Shown: positions 15,878 to 24,585 of the stretch, piece after piece | Layout of the letters: every line of letters starts with the position of its first letter | Position numbering within the stretch: the first letter of the stretch is position 1 | DNA from: Herbiconiux sp. L3-i23 | GTDB taxonomy: Bacteria; Actinomycetota; Actinomycetes; Actinomycetales; Microbacteriaceae | Direction: 5' to 3' | Length of the DNA stretch: 64,000 nt | NCBI RefSeq assembly: GCF_023734115.1 | Contig: NZ_AP025737.1 | Coordinates: 1,178,001-1,242,000 of the forward strand | Made by a program: the position numbers and the translations under genes | Notes under the pieces: model-generated | What the model was told of the DNA's origin: nothing | Database searches by the model: none | Seen by the model: the letters and a program-made list of their open reading frames with translations, nothing else

Positions 15878-18607
15878 ATGGATGCGACCTCGCCGAGGGC
15901 GCAGTACCACAGTCGTCCCCTCGCCCGCGCCGCGAGGGAGTTCCTCGATCAGATCTCCGCAGTCCCGGGCGCTCGCATCGTCGTCGCAATCACCGGCGCC
16001 CGTGGCTCGGGCAAGAGCGCGTTGCTCGACGCGGTGCGCGACGAGCTGTCCGCCCATCGCACGTCGGCGAGCGCTCCGCAGGGCGACGCCCCGGCCGCGG
16101 AGGACGAGGTCGTCCTCGTCGACGACGCGCACCTGCTCGCCGAGTCGCGCATCCGAGCCCTCCGCGATCTCGTCGACGGGGGCACCGCGAGCGTCATCGT
16201 CGCCTACCCCCCGTTCCGCCGCTCGCCGGCCCTGCACGAGCTGTCCGTGGCTCTCGAACGCCACCGGCCCCCGATCGCCCTCGGTCCCCTCGACCGCAAC
16301 GAGATCGCGGCGGTGCTGGGCGTGCACGGCGCCGCCCCGTCGATCGGACTCGTGGAGGCGGTCGAGTACCAGACCGCCGGGATGCCGTGGCTCGTCACCC
16401 GGCTCGCCCGGCAGCTCGGCACCCACCCGGCCGTCTCCGATCTGAGCAGGGCCGCCGCCGCGGTCGTCGAGAGGCTCACCGTCGAGCTCGGCGCGCTCGA
16501 CCCCACCCTCCGAGACCTGCTCGTCGCGCTTGCGGTGGGGTTCGACTCGGCCGGCTGGATACCGCCGGGGGAGGAGGATCGGCGCCGCCTCGACGCGCAC
16601 ATCGCCGACGCCCGCGACGCCGGCCTGCTCGACCCCCACGGCACGGTCGTGCCCATCGTGCGCCGGGCCATCCTGCAGAGCACGCCCGCCTACCGCATTC
16701 GGGCCTTGCACGGGGCCCTCGTCGACGCGATCACCCGCACGGGAGACCTCGATCCCGACGTGGCACGAGAGCTCGCGAAGAGCCGGCTGCACGACGCCCG
16801 CGTCGAAGCGGTGCTCGTCGCCGCCGCCGACGCGGCGCTCGACCGCGACCCGGCCGTCGCCGCGGGGTATTACGACGCCGCCGTGCAGGCGGGCAGCGAC
16901 CCGATCGCCCTCGCCGCACGCCGCGCACGTGCCGCCCTCTGCGCGGGCGACGTGGCGCTCGCCTCCCGCTACGTCGACGAGCACCTCGCGCAGGCGGATG
17001 CCGACGCGGCGGCGGTCGCCGACGTCTCCGCCGCCCTGTGGGCCCACCGTGGTTTGCTCGAGCGCGCCGCGGCGAGCTACCGGTTCATCGGCGGGTCTTC
17101 GGATGCCCTTTCGAGCGCTCTCGCCGCCGTCACCATGCTGGCGGTGGGCGACGTGGACGGCGCAGAGCGCCTCTTCGCCGCGCTCCCGACCGTGGCGCCT
17201 CCGACTCTCGCCGGAGCGTCGATCGCGCTGATGGCGCGAGGGGTGCGGGAGTCGCTCGCGGGACAGGGGCCCGCCGCGCTCGGGTCGCTGGTGCGTGCCG
17301 CCGACGCGATGAGCGGCTCGAGGACCTTGATGCCGATGCCCGAGTCGCCCGCCGCGCTCTGCGCGATCACGGCCCTGCACCTCGGCGACCTCGACACGGC
17401 GGCGGCGGTGCTCGACACGGCGCTCGACACCCGGCACTGCGGAGCCGCCATGACGGCGCGGCACAGCCTGCTCCGCGCCTGGGTCTGGATGCAGAACGAC
17501 CGCCCCGACCTCGCGTCCCGCCTGGCCGAGGACGTCGCCGCCCGTGGTCCGCTGCTCGGACGCGACCAGTTCACGCTCGCCGCCCTGCGGGTGGCGGTCG
17601 CCCGTCGTGCGGACGATCTGCCCGGCCTCGTCGCCTCGTGGCGGCAGGCCCGCAACGTCCTGCTGCACGTGCCGGTCGACCTGTTCGGCCTGCTCCCGCT
17701 CGGCGAACTGATGATCGCCGCGGCACGCCTGCACGATCGCGCCCGAGCGCAGGCCGCGGCGGCGGAAGGGTGGCAGCTGCTCGAACGGCTCGGCTCGCCG
17801 CCCCTCTGGAGCGCCGCGATGCACTGGGCGGAGGTGCAGGCCGCGATCCTCGCCGAACGCCCCGCCGACCTCGCCCATCACGGCGGCGCCCTCACCGCCA
17901 TGGCCGATGCCAACCCGCTCGCCGCGGCGTGCGCGACGGCGGCGCGCACCTGGGCCGACGTCCTCACCGAGTCGATCGACACCCGGGCGGTCATCATCGC
18001 CGCCAAGGGACTCGCCGCGGTCGGGCGGACCTGGGACGGCTCCCGGCTCGCCGGTCACGCCGCCGCGCACGTCGACGACCGCAAGGAGATGGCGCGCCTG
18101 CTGGCCTGCGCCCGCGACATGCATCCGGGCAGCGGGCTCGCCCACCCCATCACCGAGCCCGTGCCCGCGGTCGGGGTCGACTCGGGCAGAGCCGCCGACG
18201 ACGTGCAGCTGAGCGCACGGGAGCGGGAGGTCGCCGCCCTCTTCGTCGAAGGCAGGAGCTACCGCGAGATCGGCGAGGCCATGTTCATCTCGCCGCGCAC
18301 CGTCGAACACCACATGGCCCGCATCCGCGGCCGCATCGAAGCCTCCACCCGGTCGGAGCTCGTCGCCCGACTGCGTCGCCTGCTGGGCGAACGCGGCCCT
18401 GACGGGAGTGGCGTCGGGCGCGGACTCGGTGGATCCGCCGTCGACGGCGACGGTCGCGGCCCGCATCGAGCCGGCCCCCACGGAGCAGCCCCGAACGGAT
18501 CCGGCATGGACGAGCGGAGCGCGGGCGGTGACGGGGTGCGTCTGCTCGGCGGTCCGGCGCGCGACGGTTCGGTTCCGCAGGGCGGGTCACAGGGGGTTCG
18601 GCGATGA
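15878..18607 (+). CDS. STAND/AAA ATPase LuxR-family regulator
   Basis: A 909-residue MalT-like regulator. It has an N-terminal P-loop ATPase (Walker A GARGSGKS near residue 40; Walker B EVVLVDDAHLL), a long helical repeat region (about 300-770) of TPR-like character for signal binding, and a C-terminal LuxR HTH (LSAREREVAALFVEGRSYRE, then FISPRTVEHHMARIRGRI, about 777-840). A Gly/Asp-rich tail of about 65 residues follows. Such proteins oligomerise on ligand plus ATP and bind direct repeats. It sits between the Hsp70-like gene and the IniB-like gene and is probably the activator of the ini genes. Confidence 0.9.
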   Translation: MDATSPRAQYHSRPLARAAREFLDQISAVPGARIVVAITGARGSGKSALLDAVRDELSAHRTSASAPQGDAPAAEDEVVLVDDAHLLAESRIRALRDLVDGGTASVIVAYPPFRRSPALHELSVALERHRPPIALGPLDRNEIAAVLGVHGAAPSIGLVEAVEYQTAGMPWLVTRLARQLGTHPAVSDLSRAAAAVVERLTVELGALDPTLRDLLVALAVGFDSAGWIPPGEEDRRRLDAHIADARDAGLLDPHGTVVPIVRRAILQSTPAYRIRALHGALVDAITRTGDLDPDVARELAKSRLHDARVEAVLVAAADAALDRDPAVAAGYYDAAVQAGSDPIALAARRARAALCAGDVALASRYVDEHLAQADADAAAVADVSAALWAHRGLLERAAASYRFIGGSSDALSSALAAVTMLAVGDVDGAERLFAALPTVAPPTLAGASIALMARGVRESLAGQGPAALGSLVRAADAMSGSRTLMPMPESPAALCAITALHLGDLDTAAAVLDTALDTRHCGAAMTARHSLLRAWVWMQNDRPDLASRLAEDVAARGPLLGRDQFTLAALRVAVARRADDLPGLVASWRQARNVLLHVPVDLFGLLPLGELMIAAARLHDRARAQAAAAEGWQLLERLGSPPLWSAAMHWAEVQAAILAERPADLAHHGGALTAMADANPLAAACATAARTWADVLTESIDTRAVIIAAKGLAAVGRTWDGSRLAGHAAAHVDDRKEMARLLACARDMHPGSGLAHPITEPVPAVGVDSGRAADDVQLSAREREVAALFVEGRSYREIGEAMFISPRTVEHHMARIRGRIEASTRSELVARLRRLLGERGPDGSGVGRGLGGSAVDGDGRGPHRAGPHGAAPNGSGMDERSAGGDGVRLLGGPARDGSVPQGGSQGVRR

Positions 18608-18634
18608 GATCCGCCCGACGACCGGGGGCCGGCG

Positions 18635-18676
18635 TAGGGGGACCGCCCCACCCCGTGCGGGCCCGATAGGGGGACC
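18635..18676 (+). promoter_or_regulatory. Direct-repeat operator candidate upstream of the IniB-like gene
   Basis: TAGGGGGACC occurs twice, at 18635-18644 and 18667-18676, 32 bp apart, about three helical turns. Both sit 110-150 bp before the IniB start. Asymmetric G-rich direct repeats on one face of the helix are what MalT-type activators bind; assignment to the LuxR protein is inference. Confidence 0.5.
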
Positions 18677-18784
18677 ACCGCCGATGTGCGTCCCGCCGGC
18701 GGCGACGAGGCTCGACAGCACCCGATCGCGTTGGACCCGCCACCCGATCACAACGAACACCCGAACCCGAAGGAAATGCCCATC

Positions 18785-19675
18785 ATGACCATCGCAACGA
18801 CCCTGCTCGACTTCCTCCTCAGCCTCTTCCGCGACCCCGAGGCCGCCGAGGAATTCGCCGCCGACCCCGAGGCGGCGCTCGCGAGCGCAGGTCTGTCGGA
18901 CGTGTGCGGCGACGACGTCGACGCCATCATGCCCGTCCTGCTCGACTACGGCCCCGTCGCCGTCGGCAACCGTTCCTACGAGACCGGCGGCAACCCCCAG
19001 GCCGTCGGTGGCAACCACTGGGACCCGGACGACGACCACGGACACGCGGTGCAGCAGCTCACCCACCTGGTGAACAACTATTCGTACACCTCGCTCGACG
19101 ACCGCGACACGGTGCTCGACCAGTCGGTCAACCAGAACATCTGGGCCAACGGCGACGTCACCCAGCTGTTCGACCAGGAGGCGAACATCGCATCCGGCGA
19201 CCGCGCCGTCGTCGCCACCGACGACGCCCGCGTCGACAACTCGGACGACCACTCGGTCGACATCGACGACTCGTTCAACGACGAGTCGGATCACTCGATC
19301 AACGACTCGTACAACGACAACTCCGACAACTCGGTCGACGTCTCCGACTCGTTCAACGACAACTCCGACAACTCGGACAACTCCGACAACTCGGTGAACG
19401 ACTCGTACAACGACAACTCGGACAACTCGACCGAGGACAACGACCTCATCGTCAAGGACAACGAGGTCAACGTCGGCAACGAGGACAACTCGGAGGACAA
19501 CGACGTCATCGTCAAGGACAACGAGCTCGACTTCTCCGAGGACAACGACGTGATCGTCAAGGACAACGAGCTGAACGTCGGCAACGAGGACAACGACGAC
19601 TTCACCTACGTCGACGAGCCCATCGTCGTCGTGCTCGACGAGCCCGTCCTCGAGGAGCCCGCACCGGTCATGTGA
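18785..19675 (+). CDS. iniB: IniB-like protein with D/N/S-rich repetitive tail
   Basis: A 296-residue protein. Residues 1-50 (TTLLDFLLSLFRDPEAAEEF, then DPEAALASAGLSDV) match the IniB N-terminal domain as I remember it (LIDYILSLF..., SAGL). A Gly/Asn middle follows. From about residue 150 the sequence is almost only Asp, Asn, Ser, Glu and Val, in repeats of DNSDNS, NDSYND and EDNDVIVKDNE. No signal peptide or membrane helix is visible. Start is ATG 18785, 9 nt after AGGAA; ATG 18776 overlaps that site. The tail is very acidic and probably disordered. Mycobacterial IniB is Gly-rich instead, so only the head is conserved. Confidence 0.82.
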   Translation: MTIATTLLDFLLSLFRDPEAAEEFAADPEAALASAGLSDVCGDDVDAIMPVLLDYGPVAVGNRSYETGGNPQAVGGNHWDPDDDHGHAVQQLTHLVNNYSYTSLDDRDTVLDQSVNQNIWANGDVTQLFDQEANIASGDRAVVATDDARVDNSDDHSVDIDDSFNDESDHSINDSYNDNSDNSVDVSDSFNDNSDNSDNSDNSVNDSYNDNSDNSTEDNDLIVKDNEVNVGNEDNSEDNDVIVKDNELDFSEDNDVIVKDNELNVGNEDNDDFTYVDEPIVVVLDEPVLEEPAPVM

Positions 19676-19678
19676 TCC

Positions 19679-19742
19679 TGAGGCGTCGCGCCTCACCCCG
19701 AGAGAACCCGACCCCGTCGCGCTCCGCGCCGACGGGGTCGGG
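19679..19742 (+). terminator. Two hairpins between IniB-like and IniA-like genes
   Basis: TGAGGCG-TCG-CGCCTCA (19679-19695) is a perfect 7-bp stem. It is followed by CCCGACCCCGTCG (19707-19719) and CGACGGGGTCGGG (19730-19742), a perfect 13-bp stem with a 10-nt loop. They begin 3 nt after the IniB stop. They probably end most transcripts or protect the iniB mRNA, giving more IniB than IniA/IniC. Confidence 0.75.
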
Positions 19743-19795
19743 CCCACGTCTTCAGCACGTCGGACCCACCCCACCCGATCCCCGAGGAGCACCCC

Positions 19796-21751
19796 TTGCC
19801 CGACCCCACGACCCTCATCGACGAAGCGATCCGACTCACCGACGCCGAAGGCCGCCCCGACCTGCGACGCCGACTCGAACAGGCGAAGGAGCGCTCGAAG
19901 GCCCGAAGCATCCGGGTGATGGTCGTCGGTGAATCCGGACAGGGCAAGAGCCAGCTGATCAACGCGCTCGTCGGCGCACCGGTCTGCCCGGTCGACGACG
20001 ACGTCGCGACCGCGGTGACCACGGTCGTCAGCTACGGGGAGACTCCCTCCGCGGTTCTCGTCCGGCAGTCGGGCGACGTCTCGGCGAGCGCGGAGCCGCC
20101 GCTCGAGCGCCGGCCCATCGGCCTCGACGAGCTCGCCCAGCACGTCTCGGCACGCGCGAATCCCGGCAACCGCAGCGGTCTCGTCGCCGCCGAGGTGGCG
20201 ATTCCGCGGGCCATCCTCGCGGGCGGACTCTCCCTCGTCGACTCGCCCGGAGTCGGCGGGCTCGAGTCGGCTCACTCGCTCGCGACCATGACCGCGTTGC
20301 CGACGGCCGACGCCGTCATCCTCGTCTCCGACGCGTCGCAGGAGTTCACCGAACCCGAGATGCAGTTCCTGCGACAGGCGCTGCGCGTGTGCCCCAACGT
20401 CGCCTGCGTGCTGTCGAAGACCGACATCTACCCGAGCTGGCGCACCATCGCCGACCTCGACCGACGGCACCTCGCCGAGCTCGGGCGCGACATCCCCGTC
20501 TTCGCCGTGTCGTCGCAGCTCCGCCTCGACGCCGCCCGCGACGCGGACCCCGTGCTGAACACCGAATCCGGCTTCCCCGCCCTCGTCGGCTACCTGCGCG
20601 GCGAGGTGCTCGGCCAGGTCGAGCGGCTGCACCGGCGCTCGCTCGAGCACGACCTGCGCGCCGTCGCCGACCACCTGACCCTCGCGCTGCAGAGCGAACT
20701 CAGCGCCCTCGTCGACCCGGCCGCCACCCCCGCCGTCGTCGCCGAGCTCGCGAACGCGAAGGAGCGCGCCGACGATCTCCGCAAGCGGTCGGCGCAGTGG
20801 CAGGTGACCCTGTCCGACGGCATCGCCGACCTCATGTCCGACATCGAACACGACCTCCGCGACCGGATGCGGGCGATCCAGCGCGAGGCCGACGCCGCGA
20901 TCGACGCCGGCGACCCCGGCCCCCTGTGGGAGTCGCTCGTCGATTGGCTCGAGACCCGCATCACGACCGCGGTCTCCGAGACCTTCATCTGGTCCGACGA
21001 GCGCGCCCGCTGGCTGGCCGGGCAGGTGGCGGAGCATTTCGGCGAGGAGGAGGTGCGTCTGCCGGCGGTGCACGTCGGCTCGGGCGACGGGGCGCTCGAC
21101 GCCGTCGAACTGGTGCCCGAATTGGACCGTGGACGGGTGAGCAGTCTCCAGAAGGTGCTCATCGGCATGCGCGGCTCGTACGGCGGCATCCTGATGATCG
21201 GTCTCGTCACCGGCATCGTGGGACTCAGTCTCATCAACCCGTTCTCCATCGCCGCCGGTCTGCTGATCGGCGGCAAGGCGTACCGCGACGACAAGGACGC
21301 TCGACTGAAGAAGCGGCAGTCGGAGGCGAAGATGCTCGTGCACAAGCAGATCGACGAGGTGCTCTTCCAGGTCGGCAAGGAGCTGAAGGACCGGCTCCGA
21401 CTCGTGCAACGCACCACCCGCGACCACTTCAGCGAGATCGCGGGGGAGCTGCACCGTTCCCTGGGCGACTCGCTTCTCGCCTCGCAGAAGGCGGCCTCGC
21501 TGTTCAACGCCGAACGCGAGCAGCGGACCGGGGAGATCCGCAAGCAGCTCGCCCGCATCGGCGCCCTGACGAAGGCGGTGACCGACGGGTCGCCGCCCGC
21601 CCGAGCGGCGTCCACCAGAACAGCGCCCACCAGAACAGCGTCCACCCGAACAGCACCGCCTCGCACAGCGCCCACCGGAACAGCGCCGCCCCGCACATCG
21701 CCGACACCGGCCGCGCCGACGGTGCCGCAGAGCGCGATGAGCGCCTCGTGA
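19796..21751 (+). CDS. iniA: IniA-like dynamin-family GTPase
   Basis: A 651-residue dynamin-like GTPase. G1 is GESGQGKS (45-52), G3 DSPG (near 150) and G4 SKTD (near 206). A membrane-inserting hydrophobic hairpin (GILMIGLVTGIVGLSLINPF) lies at about 462-492, flanked by long coiled helices. Mycobacterial IniA is a bacterial dynamin-like protein shown to remodel membranes. The start is TTG 19796 with AGGAG 6 nt upstream. The last 40 residues are a Thr/Arg/Pro repeat (TRTAPTRTASTRTAPP) absent from the core family. It overlaps the iniC start by GTGA. Confidence 0.9.
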   Translation: MPDPTTLIDEAIRLTDAEGRPDLRRRLEQAKERSKARSIRVMVVGESGQGKSQLINALVGAPVCPVDDDVATAVTTVVSYGETPSAVLVRQSGDVSASAEPPLERRPIGLDELAQHVSARANPGNRSGLVAAEVAIPRAILAGGLSLVDSPGVGGLESAHSLATMTALPTADAVILVSDASQEFTEPEMQFLRQALRVCPNVACVLSKTDIYPSWRTIADLDRRHLAELGRDIPVFAVSSQLRLDAARDADPVLNTESGFPALVGYLRGEVLGQVERLHRRSLEHDLRAVADHLTLALQSELSALVDPAATPAVVAELANAKERADDLRKRSAQWQVTLSDGIADLMSDIEHDLRDRMRAIQREADAAIDAGDPGPLWESLVDWLETRITTAVSETFIWSDERARWLAGQVAEHFGEEEVRLPAVHVGSGDGALDAVELVPELDRGRVSSLQKVLIGMRGSYGGILMIGLVTGIVGLSLINPFSIAAGLLIGGKAYRDDKDARLKKRQSEAKMLVHKQIDEVLFQVGKELKDRLRLVQRTTRDHFSEIAGELHRSLGDSLLASQKAASLFNAEREQRTGEIRKQLARIGALTKAVTDGSPPARAASTRTAPTRTASTRTAPPRTAPTGTAPPRTSPTPAAPTVPQSAMSAS

Positions 21752-23334
21752 CCGTCGCGTCCGACACCGTCGTCGCCCTGCTGAGGGAGGTACGACAGTG
21801 CTACGGCGACGAGGAGGAGGCGGCGCGCGCCGTCGACGCCCTCATCGAACGGCATCGGTCCCCGTTGCGGGTCGCACTCACGGGCATGGTGAAGGCGGGC
21901 AAGTCGACCCTCCTCAACGCGATCGTCGGTGAGGAGATCGCGCCCACCGACGCGGCCGAATGCACACGCCTCATCACTTGGTACGTCTACGGCGCGACGA
22001 GGCGCATCTTCGTGCACCTGCGCGACGGCTCTGTGCACCGCCTCGCGGTGGTGCGCACCCGCGGGCGGCTCGACATCCGGCTCGGCGGTTTCGACGCCGA
22101 CAGCATCGAGCGGATCGTCGTCGAGTGGCCCGCCACCGCGCTGCGCGGCATGACTCTCATCGACACTCCCGGCTTCGCCTCGCTCTCACCGGACGTCGTC
22201 GCCCGTTCGCGGCGCTTCCTGCTGCCTGAATCGGGGCCCTCCGAGGCCGACGCGGTGCTCTACCTGCTGCGCCACCTGCACGGCGTCGACCTCGACCTGC
22301 TCACCGCGTTCCGACGGGGAGCCGACGAACCCCGGTCGGCGGTCAGCGCGATCGCCGTGCTCTCCCGCGCCGACGAGATCGGCGCCGGGCGGCTCGACGC
22401 GCTGCTCTCCGCGCGCAACGTGGCCCAGCGTTACCGCGAGGAGGGCAGCCTGCAGGAACTGACCCTCGGCATCCTGCCCGTCGCAGGCCTGCTCGCGCAG
22501 AGCGCGACGACGCTCCGCCAGGCGGAGTTCCAGGCCCTGCAGAGCCTCGCGGACATGGATCGCCGCGCCCGTGACAGGGTCCTCCGCTCGGCGGACCTGT
22601 TCGTCTCGAGCGACGAGGTCCCGGTGCCCGCACCGACGCGGGCCCTTCTGCTCGACCGGCTCGGCATGTTCGGAATCAAGCTCGCGCTCGTGCTGCTGCG
22701 CAACGGCACCCCCGACGCCACCGCGTTGTCGGCCGAACTCACGAGGCGCAGCGGACTCGACGAGCTCGTCCGGTGGATCGACGAGCTGTTCGCGGACCGC
22801 GCCGAGACGCTCAAGATCAGGGCCATCACGAGCGGGGTCCGCGCGGTGCTCGAGGCCCGCCCCGTCGCCGACCGCGAAGCGATCGACGCCCTCCTCGAGC
22901 AACTCGACGTCGCCGTCCACGAGAGCACCGAGCTGCACCTCATCTCGGTGGCGAGAACCGTCGGCTTCACCTTTCCGCGCCGCCTCGCTGCCGAGGCGGA
23001 GCGGATCCTCGGCGGCCACGGCACCGACGAGCGCCGACGTCTCGCGCTCACCGACGACGCCGACGACGCCGAGATCCTCGCGGCGGCGGTCGACGCTCAC
23101 CGCCGCTGGCGTGCCGTGCAGACCCACCCGATGACCTCACCCGACGAGACGCAGGTCGCCGCCGCTGTCGCGCGCAGCTGCGAGGCGATCATCCTCGCCC
23201 ACAGTTCCGCTCACCGGGTGTGGCGGGGCGCCGCGGTGACCCCGCGCAGCCAGTCGCCGCTCGCCGGCGTCGCGCCGACCACGGCTCCCGCCGCCGCGAG
23301 CACCAGCCCGGCGATGAGCAGCGCGCGCAGATAG
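21748..23334 (+). CDS. iniC: IniC-like dynamin-family GTPase
   Basis: A 528-residue partner GTPase of IniA. G1 is GMVKAGKS (46-53), G3 DTPG (near 140), and G4 is a diverged SRAD (AVLSRADEIGAG). It has no obvious membrane hairpin, so it may work through IniA, as paired bacterial dynamins do. The GTG start overlaps the IniA stop (GTGA). The last 41 codons (23211-23334) run antisense into the neighbouring membrane-protein gene; that Ala/Ser/Pro tail may be a late extension by stop-codon loss. Confidence 0.87.
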   Translation: MTVASDTVVALLREVRQCYGDEEEAARAVDALIERHRSPLRVALTGMVKAGKSTLLNAIVGEEIAPTDAAECTRLITWYVYGATRRIFVHLRDGSVHRLAVVRTRGRLDIRLGGFDADSIERIVVEWPATALRGMTLIDTPGFASLSPDVVARSRRFLLPESGPSEADAVLYLLRHLHGVDLDLLTAFRRGADEPRSAVSAIAVLSRADEIGAGRLDALLSARNVAQRYREEGSLQELTLGILPVAGLLAQSATTLRQAEFQALQSLADMDRRARDRVLRSADLFVSSDEVPVPAPTRALLLDRLGMFGIKLALVLLRNGTPDATALSAELTRRSGLDELVRWIDELFADRAETLKIRAITSGVRAVLEARPVADREAIDALLEQLDVAVHESTELHLISVARTVGFTFPRRLAAEAERILGGHGTDERRRLALTDDADDAEILAAAVDAHRRWRAVQTHPMTSPDETQVAAAVARSCEAIILAHSSAHRVWRGAAVTPRSQSPLAGVAPTTAPAAASTSPAMSSARR

Positions 23335-23786
23335 AGGCCGTACGGCCCCAGGGCGATGAAAGCGTCGGCGAGCACCCACACGCCGGCCTGCAGCAGCAGC
23401 GAGACGAACAGCAGCGGGCGGAACACCCCGTGCTTGCGAAGCAGGCCGCGCAGCATCAGCGCCTGCACCAGTGCGACCACCCCGATCGCGATGAGCCCCG
23501 CGGTGAGCACGATCATCGCGACCGAATCGAGTGTCTCCTCGGCCCTGTCCGGCGCGAGCTCGGCGAGGAACGCCGCGAGCTCGCTGTAGATGCGGTCGCG
23601 CGCGAGGAAGGCGACGGTGATGGCCGTGCCCGCGGCGACGAAGCTCGCGATCCACAGCCCGCGCAGAGCCCGGATCACCGTCGTGGGCCGCAGCGGAGCG
23701 AGATCGGGTGGCGCCACCCACCCGCCGGTCGCCGGACGCGGAGGACGCGGTGGCGAGTCGGGGGAGCGCCCACCGTCGTCGGTCAT
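23211..23786 (-). CDS. Small four-helix membrane protein
   Basis: A 191-residue integral membrane protein with a Pro-rich cytoplasmic start and four hydrophobic segments (ALRGLWIASFVAAGTAITVA; MIVLTAGLIAIGVVALVQAL; PLLFVSLLLQAGVWVLADAF; LLIAGLVLAAAGAVVGATP). I recognise no family. TAGAGT lies 5 nt before the ATG, so it may be leaderless. Its 3' end overlaps the end of iniC on the opposite strand by 124 bp. Confidence 0.8.
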   Translation of the reverse strand: MTDDGGRSPDSPPRPPRPATGGWVAPPDLAPLRPTTVIRALRGLWIASFVAAGTAITVAFLARDRIYSELAAFLAELAPDRAEETLDSVAMIVLTAGLIAIGVVALVQALMLRGLLRKHGVFRPLLFVSLLLQAGVWVLADAFIALGPYGLYLRALLIAGLVLAAAGAVVGATPASGDWLRGVTAAPRHTR

Positions 23787-23857
23787 ACGGCACTCTAACC
23801 CCGGCCACGCACGGGGCGACGAGTCCTCCGGGCGCACGTCCAGCCGCGCGCGCCGGG

Positions 23858-24529
23858 TCAGTCGGTCAGGTGCGCTTCGAGACTGATCGCGCGGTGATCC
23901 GACGCGCCCGCCGGCAGCACGTCGACACGGTCGATGCGGTACCCGGTCGAGGTCACGAAGTCGAAGTACCCGGTGAAGATCTTGTAGCGCAGATACGTCT
24001 TCTCGGTGGTGCGCGTCAACCGGTAGCCCTCGGCGTCGAGCCGACGCTCGAGCCCCTTGATGAACCAGGGGTAGTTGAAGTCGCCGACCATCAGGGCGGG
24101 GATTCCCGGCGCGAGGCCGCGCATGCCCTCGTGCGCGGCGGCGATCTGCTTGCGACGCAGCGAATTCGACGCGGTCAACGGGGCGGCGTGGAACGACCCC
24201 ACGATGACCTCCCGCTCGCGCTGACGGTCGTAGAGGTGAGCGGCGAGCAGACGCTCGTTCGCCGGCGCCAGCACCCGGTCGTGCAACGACTTGTGCACGG
24301 CCAGCAGCTTCGTCGCGCGCACCTCGAACCGCGACTCCCGAACGTAGACGGCGAGGCCCAGACGGTTGTTGCGGGTCGCGTCCGCGAGCACCAGGTGACC
24401 GAGCGTGTCGGGCAGCTCCGCGGTCGTGACCTCCTGCAGGCACAGGACGTCGACCTCGTGCCGCTCGCTGATCGCGGCGAGCTCACCGACCGCCGCGTTC
24501 TTACGCAGGTTGTAGCTGACGACCCTCAC
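23858..24529 (-). CDS. Endonuclease/exonuclease/phosphatase family protein
   Basis: A 223-residue EEP-fold metal-dependent hydrolase. Conserved blocks are RVVSYNLRKN (Asn), DVLCLQEV (Glu metal ligand), GSFHA (His), MVGDFNYP (Asp, Asn) and GASDHRAIS (Asp-His pair). The fold includes ExoIII, DNase I and phosphodiesterases, so the substrate is open. No signal peptide is visible, which argues for a cytosolic role. The start is GTG 24529. The preceding intergenic space holds a 15-bp tandem repeat. Confidence 0.87.
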   Translation of the reverse strand: MRVVSYNLRKNAAVGELAAISERHEVDVLCLQEVTTAELPDTLGHLVLADATRNNRLGLAVYVRESRFEVRATKLLAVHKSLHDRVLAPANERLLAAHLYDRQREREVIVGSFHAAPLTASNSLRRKQIAAAHEGMRGLAPGIPALMVGDFNYPWFIKGLERRLDAEGYRLTRTTEKTYLRYKIFTGYFDFVTSTGYRIDRVDVLPAGASDHRAISLEAHLTD

Positions 24530-24585
24530 GCGAAACCCCTCGCTCCACCATGCCCGACCGCGTGTCCCATACCCCTCGCGCCCGA

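Noticed and set aside
14906-18481. 1191-residue minus-strand frame
   Set aside because: Antisense shadow of the Hsp70-like and LuxR genes; low-complexity Gly/Arg sequence without domains.
19078-19605. Minus-strand Ser/Leu-rich frames (SELSELSL repeats)
   Set aside because: Direct antisense of the IniB D/N/S repeat codons.
18587-21454. 955-residue minus-strand frame rich in Val and Asp
   Set aside because: Antisense of the IniB repeats and IniA; the VVVLD-like runs are reversed D/N/S codons.
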